Shown here: one piece after another, positions 25,411 to 33,004 of the stretch
Layout of the letters: each line of letters opens with the position of its first letter
Position numbering within the stretch: the stretch's first letter is position 1
From: Lysobacterales bacterium
GTDB lineage: Bacteria > Pseudomonadota > Gammaproteobacteria > Xanthomonadales > SZUA-36
DNA: 34,550 bases
Direction of reading: 5' to 3'
Assembly: GCA_013042835.1 (NCBI GenBank)
Contig: JABDPJ010000236.1
Span: 1-34,550 of the forward strand
Position numbers and translations under genes: made by a program
Notes under the pieces: generated by a model
The model's database searches: none
Told to the model about the DNA's origin: nothing
Seen by the model: the letters and a program-made list of their open reading frames with translations, nothing else

Positions 25411-26358
25411 CTAATCCACGGACCGGGCCGTGGCCTCGTTGAACGGCTTGTCCAGCGGTCGCAGTTCATACCCTTCCCGACGGAGTAAATTCATCAGTCC
25501 TTGCTCACCCGCAAGATGCAAAGCGCCAACAGCCACGAACACCCGGCTGGTTTCAAGTTGGGGCAAAAGAGATTCCGCCATGCGCCTGTTGCGGGCGACA
25601 ATTCCGAAATCGATGAAATATCGACTCGCCTCTTCACCAACCTCCTGAAGCTGTTCATCAGATAATTCCTGCAACTTCTGCAGGTCATTCTGCAAGTAGG
25701 CATCGACCATCTGGTCATGCACTTCGGCAACGCGCATGAATTCCTTAAGCGCCTGGTCCAACAGGGATAATTGCATCGCCAACGGCATGTTTTCGAGAAA
25801 AGACAATTGCTGTTCTAGCGTTTCGAGACCCACGACCTTGAGGCCGTTCCCGGAGGCCCGCAGTGACAGGGACAAATCCATGAAAAATCCGGTTTCAGGC
25901 GGCGGGGTGCTCAGTGTCATCATCGCTGCCCAGGGCTTCATCCGGCTGATAAATCCGACCGGCACCTGGTAACTGGACAAGGCCGATGCCAGTGCATCGA
26001 AGCGTTCCCTGCCTACAACGTCCTCCAGTTTTTGCCCGGGTGGTAAATGCATGTATTCGGTGAGGCGCGAGAGTGTGGGGAGGTCCGGAACCAGTTCCAT
26101 GGCAAAGACTTCATTGGACCTGAGCAGGCCAAGAAATTCCTCGGAAAAATCCAGTACGCGTGGATCCTCGCTATGGATGGTGCCGAGAAGATAGCCGCAA
26201 ACCCGGTCATTTTTATGGATGGACCATAACAGCGCCCGGTCCGGATCCTGGTCACTGGCGGTCACCTGGTTCGTATACAGGACAGAAACAACCAGGACGA
26301 GGATCAGTTGACGGATTCCTGAACCGCTAAATTTTATACGTGGTATTTTGACGCGCAT
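25411..26358 (-). CDS. TraB/GumN family protein (TIKI-like metalloprotease fold)
   Basis: The 315-residue product begins with a hydrophobic signal or anchor (about 16-33). The family marks are VCGYLLGTIHSEDPRV, with the GTIH motif, and near the C terminus VFVAVGALHLAGEQGLMNLLRREGY, the GALH(L)xGxxG motif; Glu in the MELVPD segment also fits. These residues form the proposed metal site of the TraB/PrgY/GumN/TIKI group. Substrate unknown. The ATG at 26358 gives a proper signal; the frame extends much further upstream into rnt, which I reject. It lies convergent to the hvf cassette with no shared transcript. Confidence 0.85.
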   Translation of the reverse strand: MRVKIPRIKFSGSGIRQLILVLVVSVLYTNQVTASDQDPDRALLWSIHKNDRVCGYLLGTIHSEDPRVLDFSEEFLGLLRSNEVFAMELVPDLPTLSRLTEYMHLPPGQKLEDVVGRERFDALASALSSYQVPVGFISRMKPWAAMMTLSTPPPETGFFMDLSLSLRASGNGLKVVGLETLEQQLSFLENMPLAMQLSLLDQALKEFMRVAEVHDQMVDAYLQNDLQKLQELSDEQLQEVGEEASRYFIDFGIVARNRRMAESLLPQLETSRVFVAVGALHLAGEQGLMNLLRREGYELRPLDKPFNEATARSVD

Positions 26359-26395
26359 TCCCTTATTCTCGCTGCCTTTAGTTCTGGAATCCAAT

Positions 26396-27001
26396 ATGCC
26401 TCGAATTGCAGACCGTTTCAGAGGTTTTTTGCCTGTGGTCGTTGACGTCGAAACCGGCGGATTCAATGCCAAAACCGACGCCATCCTGGAAATGGCCGCA
26501 TGCATCCTTTGCATGGACGATTTCGGCCGTCTCAAAATTGCTGACACCATCGCCGCGAACATCGAGCCCTTCCAGGGTTCCCGGATCGAACCAAGTTCTC
26601 TGGAGTTTACAGGAATTGACCTGGATGACCCGCAGCGCAACCCGCTCAGTGAAAGGGAGGCGATTCAAAAGATACTCTTACCCGTCCGGCAGGAGTTGCG
26701 CGCCACCGACTGCCAAAGGGCGATACTGGTTGGCCACAACCCGACATTCGACCTCTCCTTCCTGAATGCCGCCATCAACCGGGTAAATTACAAGCGCAAT
26801 CCTTTCCATCCATTCAGTTCCTTTGACACTGCCACGCTTGGCGGATTGGCATTCGGGCAGACGGTACTGGCGCGAGCCGTGCAGGCCGCCGGGATCGACT
26901 GGGATGAATCGTCAGCGCACTCCGCCGAATACGACACCGTCAAAACCGCTGAGCTGTTCTGCTGCATCGTCAACCGCTGGAAAATTCTCACTGGTCTCTA
27001 G
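26396..27001 (+). CDS. rnt: Ribonuclease T
   Basis: A 201-residue DEDDh 3'-5' exonuclease that trims the 3' ends of tRNA and other small RNAs. The ExoI motif VVDVETGGF holds Asp17 and Glu19; HNPTFDLSFL and HSAEYDTVKT supply the remaining acidic residues and the catalytic His. The start ADRFRGFLPVVVDVETGGF is characteristic of RNase T and not of DNA polymerase epsilon subunits. I chose the ATG at 26396; a TTG at 26348 is possible but adds a non-family extension. The gene is divergent from TraB with only 37 bp between the starts. Confidence 0.93.
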   Translation: MPRIADRFRGFLPVVVDVETGGFNAKTDAILEMAACILCMDDFGRLKIADTIAANIEPFQGSRIEPSSLEFTGIDLDDPQRNPLSEREAIQKILLPVRQELRATDCQRAILVGHNPTFDLSFLNAAINRVNYKRNPFHPFSSFDTATLGGLAFGQTVLARAVQAAGIDWDESSAHSAEYDTVKTAELFCCIVNRWKILTGL

Positions 27002-27010
27002 CATTCCCTA

Positions 27011-27046
27011 CGAGACGCGCCTTACAGCTAATGCCTTCTCGTCTCG
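27011..27046. terminator. Inverted repeat at the rnt / hyuB convergence
   Basis: CGAGACG (27011-27017) and CGTCTCG (27040-27046) are perfect 7-bp complements around a 22-base loop. The dyad covers the 26-bp gap and the last codons of hyuB. It may serve as a two-way terminator; no T tract supports it. Confidence 0.25.
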
Positions 27047-28632
27047 CTTAATCGCTGTTTAATACAGGACACTGCACCAGGGTGGCCATAACCGCCACCA
27101 CCGGGCGTCATGATTGTCAGCACTTGACCAGCGAGCGCATCGAACCTGGTCTTGCCGGGTAATTCCCGGCCATCCATCTGGTTGCGGCCACATTGGCCGG
27201 GCTGCCCGCCCTGGAGGCCCCAGGGGGGATGCCTCCGGCGCTCGGTCAGCAGGGAAACCTCGGCATTTTCAAGAAACAGGTACTGGCGCATGACACCATC
27301 ACCGCCCGCAAACTGCCCTGCCCCTCCGGACCCCCGCCTGACAGCGTACTGCTCAATCCTCAACGGATAGTTCAACTCCAGGACCTCCACGGGCGTGTTC
27401 AGTGTATTGGTCATGTGGCTGTGACGGGCCGAGCGGCCGTTTCCGTCAGCTGTGCCCCCCATGCCCCCGGCCAGTGTCTCGTAATAATCCCAACCCCGGT
27501 CACCGCGCCGGCCCATAGCCAGGTTGTTCATCGTACCCTGGCTGGCCGCGGCGAACTGTTCCGGCAAAGCCTGTGCCAGCGCGCCGCAAACCGCGTCGAC
27601 AATTCTGCTGCTGGTCTCGACATTGCCGGCCGCGACCGCTCCGGGTGAAACGGCATTGACGAGACAACCCAAGGGCGCGCTGATGTTGACACCTTTCAGG
27701 GCGCCGTGGCAGGCGGGTGTATGTTCCGGCATCAGGCAGCGAAATACGTAGAACACGGCCGCTGCCGTCACCGGCATTGGACAGTTCAGGTTGCCTTGCA
27801 CCTGTTGCGCCGTGCCGGCAAAATCAACCAGCACTCCGTCATCCCGGACACGGATCGTCACCTTCACGGGGATGTCAATGTGTCCATGTCCGTCATCATC
27901 CAGGTAGTCTTCGAACTCATAGCTTCCGTTTGGAATGGAGGCGAGGCTCTGCATGACCAGCGATTGCGCCCAGGCCTGCAAACTGCTTTCCTGTTGTTCA
28001 AAATCACCGCTATCCATTGACAGCACCAGTTCGCGCAGCCGTTTTGCCCCCAGCAAATTGGCCGCCACCTGGGCATTGAAATCCCCCCTGGATGTATCCG
28101 GGCTGGTTAAGCCCTGCAAAATGGATTTCAGGAATACTTCATCCACTTTGCCCGCGCTGATCAACAAAGTGGGCGGTATCAGGATGCCTTCCTCCGCCAA
28201 CGTCCGGCTGACGGGCATGGATCCGGGTGCATCTGAGCCTATATCCGCATGGTGTGCGCGATTGGCGCAGAATCCGGTCAACTCGCCCCGGGCAAATACC
28301 GGCGCCACCAGGGTGATGTCGGGCAAATGGGTGCCGCCCTTGTACGGGTCGTTCAGGATGAGCATGTCACCGGCCCGCCATTCGCGGTTTTCCACCAGGT
28401 CAACCATGGCATAGGCCATGCTCCCTAGGTGCACGGGGATATGCGTCGCCTGGCCTAAAAGCTGGCCACGCCGGTTGAAAAGCGCACAGGAGTAATCGAG
28501 ACGGTCACGTATATTGGGTGAGAACGCCACCCTTCCGAGCATGGCGCCCATCTCCTCGCAGATGGCAGCGATTCTGCTGGAAAACAGGCCCAGTTCGACG
28601 CTGTTGAACGACCCGGCCCTGAGCCCGCTCAT
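27028..28632 (-). CDS. HyuB-type hydantoinase/oxoprolinase B subunit, without a neighbouring A subunit
   Basis: A complete 534-residue member of the hydantoinase B/5-oxoprolinase beta family. It shows RDRLDYSCALFNRRGQLLGQ, GDMLILNDPYKGGTHLPDIT, HHADIGSDAPGSMP, a large Gly-rich block ETLAGGMGGTADGNG, and the terminal LTIMTPGGGGYGHPG. The family opens cyclic amide rings (hydantoins, 5-oxoproline) with ATP, but normally needs a HyuA partner encoded next door or fused. None is present in this window. It follows purK by a single base (TGA-C-ATG), so it is translationally coupled to purE-purK. Function here is unknown. Confidence 0.88.
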   Translation of the reverse strand: MSGLRAGSFNSVELGLFSSRIAAICEEMGAMLGRVAFSPNIRDRLDYSCALFNRRGQLLGQATHIPVHLGSMAYAMVDLVENREWRAGDMLILNDPYKGGTHLPDITLVAPVFARGELTGFCANRAHHADIGSDAPGSMPVSRTLAEEGILIPPTLLISAGKVDEVFLKSILQGLTSPDTSRGDFNAQVAANLLGAKRLRELVLSMDSGDFEQQESSLQAWAQSLVMQSLASIPNGSYEFEDYLDDDGHGHIDIPVKVTIRVRDDGVLVDFAGTAQQVQGNLNCPMPVTAAAVFYVFRCLMPEHTPACHGALKGVNISAPLGCLVNAVSPGAVAAGNVETSSRIVDAVCGALAQALPEQFAAASQGTMNNLAMGRRGDRGWDYYETLAGGMGGTADGNGRSARHSHMTNTLNTPVEVLELNYPLRIEQYAVRRGSGGAGQFAGGDGVMRQYLFLENAEVSLLTERRRHPPWGLQGGQPGQCGRNQMDGRELPGKTRFDALAGQVLTIMTPGGGGYGHPGAVSCIKQRLSETRRH

Positions 28633-28633
28633 G

Positions 28634-29788
28634 TCACGGGGTACTCACATCCTGCATCACTGCTTCGAGGTTCAACTCAGCGGTTACACCCAGCTTGCCA
28701 GCCAATTGCGCCGCCGTGGCCCGCAGACCACCCTCAGTTTCCGCCGTGACAGTTACATGGCCGATTTTGCGACCCGCCCTTGGCGTTTTCTGATAATCGT
28801 GCCAGTGAACATCCGGCTCTGACTGTGGCGTCGACATTCGCCGTTTCGCCATGGAAGGCATCTCGCCCAGCAGGTTGAACATCAGCGAATGCGAGGTATG
28901 GCCGGCATCACCAAGCGGTAAGCCGCAGATGGCCCTCAGGTGATTATCAAATTGCGAAGACCGCGCCCCGTCGATACTCCAGTGGCCTGAGTTATGCACC
29001 CTGGGAGCGAACTCATTGGCCAGCAGTTCGCCATCTTTCAGGAACAACTCCAGTGCCAGTACGCCGGTGTAGTCCAGGTGATCAAGCAGGCGCTGCACCA
29101 GGGCTTCCGCTTTTGCCTGCAGCCCGCTGTCAAAAAACGGTGCAACACTGGCAGCCAATACGCCATCCCGGTGCAGGTTGCGGGTGAGTGGCCAGTAAAC
29201 GGTGCGGCCATCAAGGCCACGTGCCGCGATAATGGAACACTCGGCATCAAATGGCACGAAGCCCTCACAGATGAGGTCGGAATCGCCAAGATCCTGCCAC
29301 ACGCGTTCCAGGTCCTCTTCAAAGCGTAAAACCGCCTGCCCTTTGCCGTCATAACCGAAGCGCCGTGTTTTCAGCACACAGGGCAAACCTATCTGCTCGA
29401 CTGCGGCCTTCAATTCGGGCCGTGAAGACACGGCGTGAAACGGTGCAACCGGAATACCCAGGTCCTGCATCATGGTTTTTTCGCGCAACCTGTCCTGGCT
29501 CTTGTACAGGGCCCGCGGAGGCGGATACACGGGACACAGGGATTCAATCAGGCTGGCCGAGGCTTCCGGGACATTTTCGAAATCAAACGTGACCACGTCG
29601 GACTGGCGCCCCAACTTCTTCAAGGCTGCCTCGTCGTCCCAGGCTGCGCAAATATGCTCACCATATTCTGCTGCGCAGGCATCTTCCGCCGGATCCAGAA
29701 AGATAAAATCCAGTCCCATCGGCTTGCCGGCCTGGGCCAGCATGCGGGCCAACTGGCCGGCGCCAAGGATACCGACAGTGCCTGTCAT
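28634..29788 (-). CDS. purK: N5-carboxyaminoimidazole ribonucleotide synthase
   Basis: A 384-residue ATP-grasp enzyme that carboxylates aminoimidazole ribonucleotide with bicarbonate and ATP in purine synthesis. It begins [17 protein letters not shown], a PurK hallmark. Later, [15 protein letters not shown] is the ATP-binding loop, and [19 protein letters not shown] with [16 protein letters not shown] closes the active site. Overlap with the purE stop as ATGA couples the two steps. Confidence 0.96.
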   Translation of the reverse strand: MTGTVGILGAGQLARMLAQAGKPMGLDFIFLDPAEDACAAEYGEHICAAWDDEAALKKLGRQSDVVTFDFENVPEASASLIESLCPVYPPPRALYKSQDRLREKTMMQDLGIPVAPFHAVSSRPELKAAVEQIGLPCVLKTRRFGYDGKGQAVLRFEEDLERVWQDLGDSDLICEGFVPFDAECSIIAARGLDGRTVYWPLTRNLHRDGVLAASVAPFFDSGLQAKAEALVQRLLDHLDYTGVLALELFLKDGELLANEFAPRVHNSGHWSIDGARSSQFDNHLRAICGLPLGDAGHTSHSLMFNLLGEMPSMAKRRMSTPQSEPDVHWHDYQKTPRAGRKIGHVTVTAETEGGLRATAAQLAGKLGVTAELNLEAVMQDVSTP

Positions 29789-30279
29789 TGCGGATCCGCC
29801 TGACTCAGGACAGCTTCGGTTCGCGAGGACCTGAACGCTTCCAGTGCCTGGCGCACCTGCGGGTACTTGATACCGAGAATTGATGCGGCAAGCAGTGCAG
29901 CATTGGTTGCACCAGCGTCGCCTATGGCCAGCGTGGCCACCGGTATACCGGCAGGCATCTGCACGATCGACAGCAACGAATCCATGCCGTTCAGGGCTTT
30001 TGATTTAACCGGAACCCCCAATACCGGCAAGGACGTTTTTGCCGCGACCATTCCGGGCAAATGTGCTGCACCTCCGGCACCCGCAATAATGACCTCCAGA
30101 CCTCGATCTACCGCACTTTCCGCGTATTCAAACATCCGGTCGGGCGTTCGATGCGCCGATACCACCTTGACCTCATGAGGTATGGCCAGTAAAGAAAGTG
30201 TGTCGGCCGCATTCTTCATGGTCTCCCAGTCAGACTGGGAACCCATGATCAAGCCGACCAATGCCTGTTCATTTGCCAC
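29785..30279 (-). CDS. purE: N5-carboxyaminoimidazole ribonucleotide mutase
   Basis: The 164-residue product shifts the carboxyl group of N5-CAIR to give CAIR, the step after PurK. Signatures are [18 protein letters not shown] with the catalytic His, and [11 protein letters not shown]. The start is a GTG at 30279 preceded by GGAG at seven bases; an ATG one base off is in another frame, and an in-frame ATG further upstream would add an atypical extension. First gene of purE-purK-hyuB. Confidence 0.95.
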   Translation of the reverse strand: MANEQALVGLIMGSQSDWETMKNAADTLSLLAIPHEVKVVSAHRTPDRMFEYAESAVDRGLEVIIAGAGGAAHLPGMVAAKTSLPVLGVPVKSKALNGMDSLLSIVQMPAGIPVATLAIGDAGATNAALLAASILGIKYPQVRQALEAFRSSRTEAVLSQADPQ

Positions 30280-30307
30280 ATTTAATCTCCGGCAGTAAAA
30301 ACGGTTG

Positions 30308-30316
30308 ATTGTACCA
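30308..30316 (-). promoter_or_regulatory. Extended -10 promoter candidate for purE
   Basis: On the minus strand TGGTACAAT (30316-30308) is an extended -10 element with TACAAT matching five of six bases. It is about 28 bases before the purE GTG. No convincing -35 or PurR box is visible. Confidence 0.4.
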
Positions 30317-30342
30317 GTGTGCCGGTTCGGCAAACAGGGCCG

Positions 30343-30371
30343 TTCATCGAGTGGGGTATGCCTGATACAAT
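30343..30371 (+). promoter_or_regulatory. Candidate promoter for the Trm112-like gene
   Basis: TTCATC (30343-30348) and TACAAT (30366-30371) are 17 bases apart, 32 bases before the ATG at 30403. The -10 is good and the -35 poor. An AT dyad ATATT/AATAT follows the -10. Confidence 0.4.
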
Positions 30372-30402
30372 ATTAGTCAAATATTGCCACCTGGATTAGA
30401 AA

Positions 30403-30663
30403 ATGCCTGTTGATGGAAAATTGCTTGAAATCCTTTGCTGCCCGGTCAGCAAAACACCCCTCAAGGCCCTCGGAGCCGATCAACTGGATAAATTGAACAA
30501 GGCCATTAAAAACGGTGAAGCCCTGTATATTGACAATGAGAAAGTTACGGAGCCGTTGCAGGAAGGTCTCATTACCGAAGATGGCAAGGTTGTGTACCCG
30601 GTGCAGGATAACATCCCCATACTACTGGAAGAAAAGGGTATCGGTACCGCCCAGTTCAAGTAG
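30403..30663 (+). CDS. Trm112 family small protein lacking the zinc cysteines
   Basis: An 86-residue protein that begins KLLEILCCPVSKTPLKAL and ends in a region with ITEDGKVVYPVQDNIPILLEE, the Trm112/UPF0434 fold signature. In zinc-bearing relatives the N-terminal part has CPxC and a second Cys pair; here only the CCP portion remains, so zinc binding is unlikely. Zinc-free forms are known in several proteobacterial groups. Archaeal and eukaryotic Trm112 activate methyltransferases; the bacterial role is not established. It is divergent from purE and stands alone. Confidence 0.88.
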   Translation: MPVDGKLLEILCCPVSKTPLKALGADQLDKLNKAIKNGEALYIDNEKVTEPLQEGLITEDGKVVYPVQDNIPILLEEKGIGTAQFK

Positions 30664-30686
30664 TTTTAGATAATCACCCGAAGCTT

Positions 30687-30726
30687 TTGCCGGCCGCTAT
30701 CCGGCAAGGACGGCGGACCGGCAAAG
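30687..30726. terminator. GCCGG-rich hairpin between convergent genes
   Basis: TTGCCGG (30687-30693) pairs with CCGGCAA (30701-30707) around a 7-base loop, and a second CCGGCAAA (30719-30726) could pair with the same arm (TTTGCCGG, from 30686). It lies in the 101-bp gap between the Trm112-like and DUF2959 genes, which converge. Confidence 0.4.
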
Positions 30727-30764
30727 CGTTCTGTTTAACACACCCCGGCAAGTCGCGAGAAAGC

Positions 30765-31415
30765 TCAATTCTCCATGGAGTCAATGAAATCATTGGCTTC
30801 ATCGATGGCTTTCTGCATCTGGCTGATGAGATTTGCGGTATCGCGCTCAATGCTATCGAGCTCATTTCGCAGGGCTCCGATGGCCCTGGCATTGAGATTA
30901 TGCTTCAGAACCAACACCTGGTCCTGGAAAGCGACCAGAACCGGCTCCATGCTTCGTTCCGCCCGGCGCATGGATGACATGAGCTGTTTATAGCGCTTGC
31001 GGGTGTCGTTCAGCAGGGAAGCACTGCTCCTGCGCAGGTCTGCACGGGAATACTGTTCGAGCTCCTCCTCCCATTCGGAGAACAGGTCTTCAGCGACACT
31101 TTCGACCGCGTTGATCCGGGTGCTGACCGCTTCGGCTTCTTCCACGCTTTTTTCATATTCAGCGTTCAGACGATCATAAGTTTCTTCAAGGTCACCGCCG
31201 TCGAAATTGACGGTACTGCGAAACTGGTCGAGTGCCGAGGCGAACTGCTCACTGGCGTCGTCCTGCGCGTCACGGGCATCTTCAACGCGGTCAACCAGTA
31301 TGTCCCGCTTTTCAATGCCGAGACCTTCCATGGTCTTGTAATAAGCGCTGGAACAAGCGCCCAGACATGCCAGCACGACAATCAGGCCGACAACCCAAGT
31401 GGTTTTTCTGTACAT
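30765..31415 (-). CDS. DUF2959 family coiled-coil lipoprotein
   Basis: A 216-residue protein with a lipoprotein signal (hydrophobic 8-18, lipobox LGAC with Cys21; Cys17 in VLAC is a second possibility). The mature part is almost wholly helical and charged, rich in Glu, Arg and Lys, with MEGLGIEKRDILVDRVEDAR at its start, the DUF2959 mark. It probably forms a long coiled coil in the periplasm. No function is known. The ATG at 31415 has AGGA upstream; the frame is open to 31457 but that breaks the signal peptide. It follows the Kbp-like gene by 66 bp on the same strand. Confidence 0.85.
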   Translation of the reverse strand: MYRKTTWVVGLIVVLACLGACSSAYYKTMEGLGIEKRDILVDRVEDARDAQDDASEQFASALDQFRSTVNFDGGDLEETYDRLNAEYEKSVEEAEAVSTRINAVESVAEDLFSEWEEELEQYSRADLRRSSASLLNDTRKRYKQLMSSMRRAERSMEPVLVAFQDQVLVLKHNLNARAIGALRNELDSIERDTANLISQMQKAIDEANDFIDSMEN

Positions 31416-31481
31416 GTTGCTATCCTGTTTTCCAGTGGTCCAGGGATGCAGCTCCACCTTTACAGGCTTTGCTGCAACCCG

Positions 31482-32000
31482 TTACTTTTCAATTTCGGGG
31501 ATTACCAGCTTCTGGCCAGGAAAAATCTTGTCCGGGCTATCCAGTATGGAGGTGTTGGCCTCGAAAATTTTCATATACTTGCCGCCACTGCCATACACTT
31601 TTTCCGCGATCGCCCACAAAGTGTCGCCAGCTTCCACGGTGTAAGTGTTGTCTTCACCCGCCGCCTCGGATGGCTTTACTTCTTCAGCAACAGGCGCTTC
31701 AGCAGCGGCCTCAACGGGGGCCTCTTCAACGACTGGCGCAGGCTCGGGCGCTCCGACGACAATCTCATTGTTGACGCTCTTGACCTGGGCCATTTCCCCA
31801 ACCACTTCACAAATGCGATCGCATTCAGCCTGGTCGGCGGCGCGTCCAGCGACAGTGACAGAACCGTCCTGGTTAAATGAGAATTTCAGATCTGAAGGAT
31901 CAATGCCGTGCTCCCGCAATACCGTGCTCGGTCCTTTGACTGTCTCGGGGGCTGCTTTTTTGCCACCGAAAAGACCACCCAATTTATCCATGAATCCCAT
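31482..32000 (-). CDS. Kbp/YgaU-like BON-LysM protein
   Basis: A 172-residue protein with a BON domain (about 26-82) and a C-terminal LysM domain (119-170, YTVEAGDTLWAIAEKVYG...IFPGQKLVIP). This order defines the Kbp family, whose E. coli member is a cytoplasmic potassium sensor. No signal peptide is present, in agreement with a cytoplasmic place. It differs from E. coli Kbp (149 residues) by a long Ala/Pro/Glu/Val linker at about 83-117. AAGGAG lies ten bases before the ATG. Potassium binding here is inferred from the family. Confidence 0.88.
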   Translation of the reverse strand: MGFMDKLGGLFGGKKAAPETVKGPSTVLREHGIDPSDLKFSFNQDGSVTVAGRAADQAECDRICEVVGEMAQVKSVNNEIVVGAPEPAPVVEEAPVEAAAEAPVAEEVKPSEAAGEDNTYTVEAGDTLWAIAEKVYGSGGKYMKIFEANTSILDSPDKIFPGQKLVIPEIEK

Positions 32001-32142
32001 AATGTTATGCTCCTTATGACTTAGACCAGGATGAATCCCAGCTTGAGCATCAAAGTATATCGGATAAATGCAACAACCTCGCTAATGCAATTGTGTCTTG
32101 CTGTAAACAATCCTCACGATATATATAAAAATGGGAACTTCC

Positions 32143-32151
32143 TGCTAGAAT
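32143..32151 (+). promoter_or_regulatory. Extended -10 candidate for the dodecin-yegP pair
   Basis: TGCTAGAAT (32143-32151) is an extended -10 element, about 90 bases before the dodecin ATG. A second AT-rich -10-like stretch (TATATA at 32120-32125) with TTGCTG 16 bases upstream (32098-32103) is an alternative. The small hairpin CCCG/CGGG (32185-32188, 32193-32196) then lies in the leader. Confidence 0.35.
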
Positions 32152-32239
32152 TGTCGGACGAGTCGGTCATCCATGGCATTTAATCCCGTTTTCGGGGCCG
32201 GGGTGGCTGGAACATTCGTCAACCAGGAGGACAACGACC

Positions 32240-32443
32240 ATGAGTGTAGCAAGAACAACTGAAGTATCCGCTTCTTCCGGCAAAGGCTTTGAAGATGCAA
32301 TCCAGAAAGGTATTAAGCGGTTTGCGAAAACCATCAACCACATCGAAGGCGCTTGGGTCAAGGAACAAAAAGTCATCGTTAAAGATGGCGAAGTTTCGGA
32401 ATACCGGGTCACGATGAAAGTAAGTTTCGTTTTAAAAGATTAG
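32240..32443 (+). CDS. Dodecin family flavin-binding protein
   Basis: A 67-residue protein matching dodecins: GFEDAIQKGIKRFAKTINHI then GAWVKEQKVIVKDG and EYRVTMKVSFVL (cited in parts). Trp39 corresponds to the conserved Trp that stacks on the flavin. Dodecins form 12-subunit hollow shells that store or buffer flavins, and in some bacteria they support oxidative-stress resistance. A strong AGGAGG precedes the ATG. The yegP-like gene follows after 35 bp and is probably co-transcribed. Confidence 0.93.
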   Translation: MSVARTTEVSASSGKGFEDAIQKGIKRFAKTINHIEGAWVKEQKVIVKDGEVSEYRVTMKVSFVLKD

Positions 32444-32478
32444 TAGGCGATCGTTTTAACAATAAAGGAGAAATGACA

Positions 32479-32811
32479 ATGGCAGGTAAATTTGAATGTT
32501 ATAAAGACAAAGCTGGTGAGTTTCGCTTTCGGTTGAAAGCGGCAAATGGCAACGCCATTCTTTCCAGCGAAGGATACAAATCCAAAGCAAGTTGCGCCAA
32601 CGGTATCAAATCAGTCAGGAAAAACTGCACGGATCCCGATCGTTTTGTAAAGAACGTAACTCCGACCGGAAAATTCCGCTTCAAGCTGACGGCAAAGAAC
32701 GCTCAAACCATCGGTTCCAGTCAGAATTACAAGTCTGAATCCGGCTGCAACAACGGTATGAAGAGTGTTGCCAAGAATGCACCGGACGCCATTGTAGTAG
32801 AAGACTACTAA
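32479..32811 (+). CDS. YegP-like protein with two DUF1508 repeats
   Basis: A 110-residue protein with two tandem copies of the DUF1508 motif: GEFRFRLKAANGNAILSSEGY with KASCANGIKSVRKN, and GKFRFKLTAKNAQTIGSSQNY with SGCNNGMKSVAKN. The length equals E. coli YegP. I chose the ATG at 32479 (AAGGAG eight bases upstream, start MAGKFE as in YegP) over the ATG at 32473, which is only two bases from the AAGGAG. Function unknown; one Cys per repeat and one more between them are noted. Confidence 0.9.
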   Translation: MAGKFECYKDKAGEFRFRLKAANGNAILSSEGYKSKASCANGIKSVRKNCTDPDRFVKNVTPTGKFRFKLTAKNAQTIGSSQNYKSESGCNNGMKSVAKNAPDAIVVEDY

Positions 32812-32829
32812 GCTTCAAACAGCTGCTGA

Positions 32830-32882
32830 GGGGGAATTTCAAGATAGCAGCCCGGCTTCAAGCCGTGGCCGCTACCCCCTTT
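32830..32882 (+). terminator. Nested hairpin terminator after the dodecin-yegP pair
   Basis: GGGGG (32830-32834) pairs with CCCCC (32875-32879), followed by TTT. Inside it, TAGC/GCTA and CGGCT/AGCCG form a second and third stem. The structure lies 18 bases after the yegP-like stop, the place for a terminator. The T run is short, so strength is uncertain. Confidence 0.5.
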
Positions 32883-33004
32883 CGCAGCCTGAAAAACATC
32901 AATATCCGATGCCGGTGCCAACTGGTATCGGAAGACAGTTCACAGTTTTGAACCACACCTTTCCTAAACGATCACCGGGCGGAAGCCCACCGGAGGACAC
33001 GCAA

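Noticed and set aside
24669-25411. TraB/GumN as a fifth member of the hvf cassette
   Set aside because: It is on the opposite strand and converges on the cassette, so proximity alone does not link them.
26359-26640. A longer start for the TraB/GumN gene, adding 94 residues
   Set aside because: The extension runs antisense through the 5' part of rnt, and the hydrophobic signal follows the ATG at 26358.
32134-32140. GGAACTT upstream of dodecin, resembling the -35 of envelope-stress (sigma-E) promoters
   Set aside because: No matching -10 lies 15-17 bases downstream, while an extended -10 of the housekeeping type overlaps the region.
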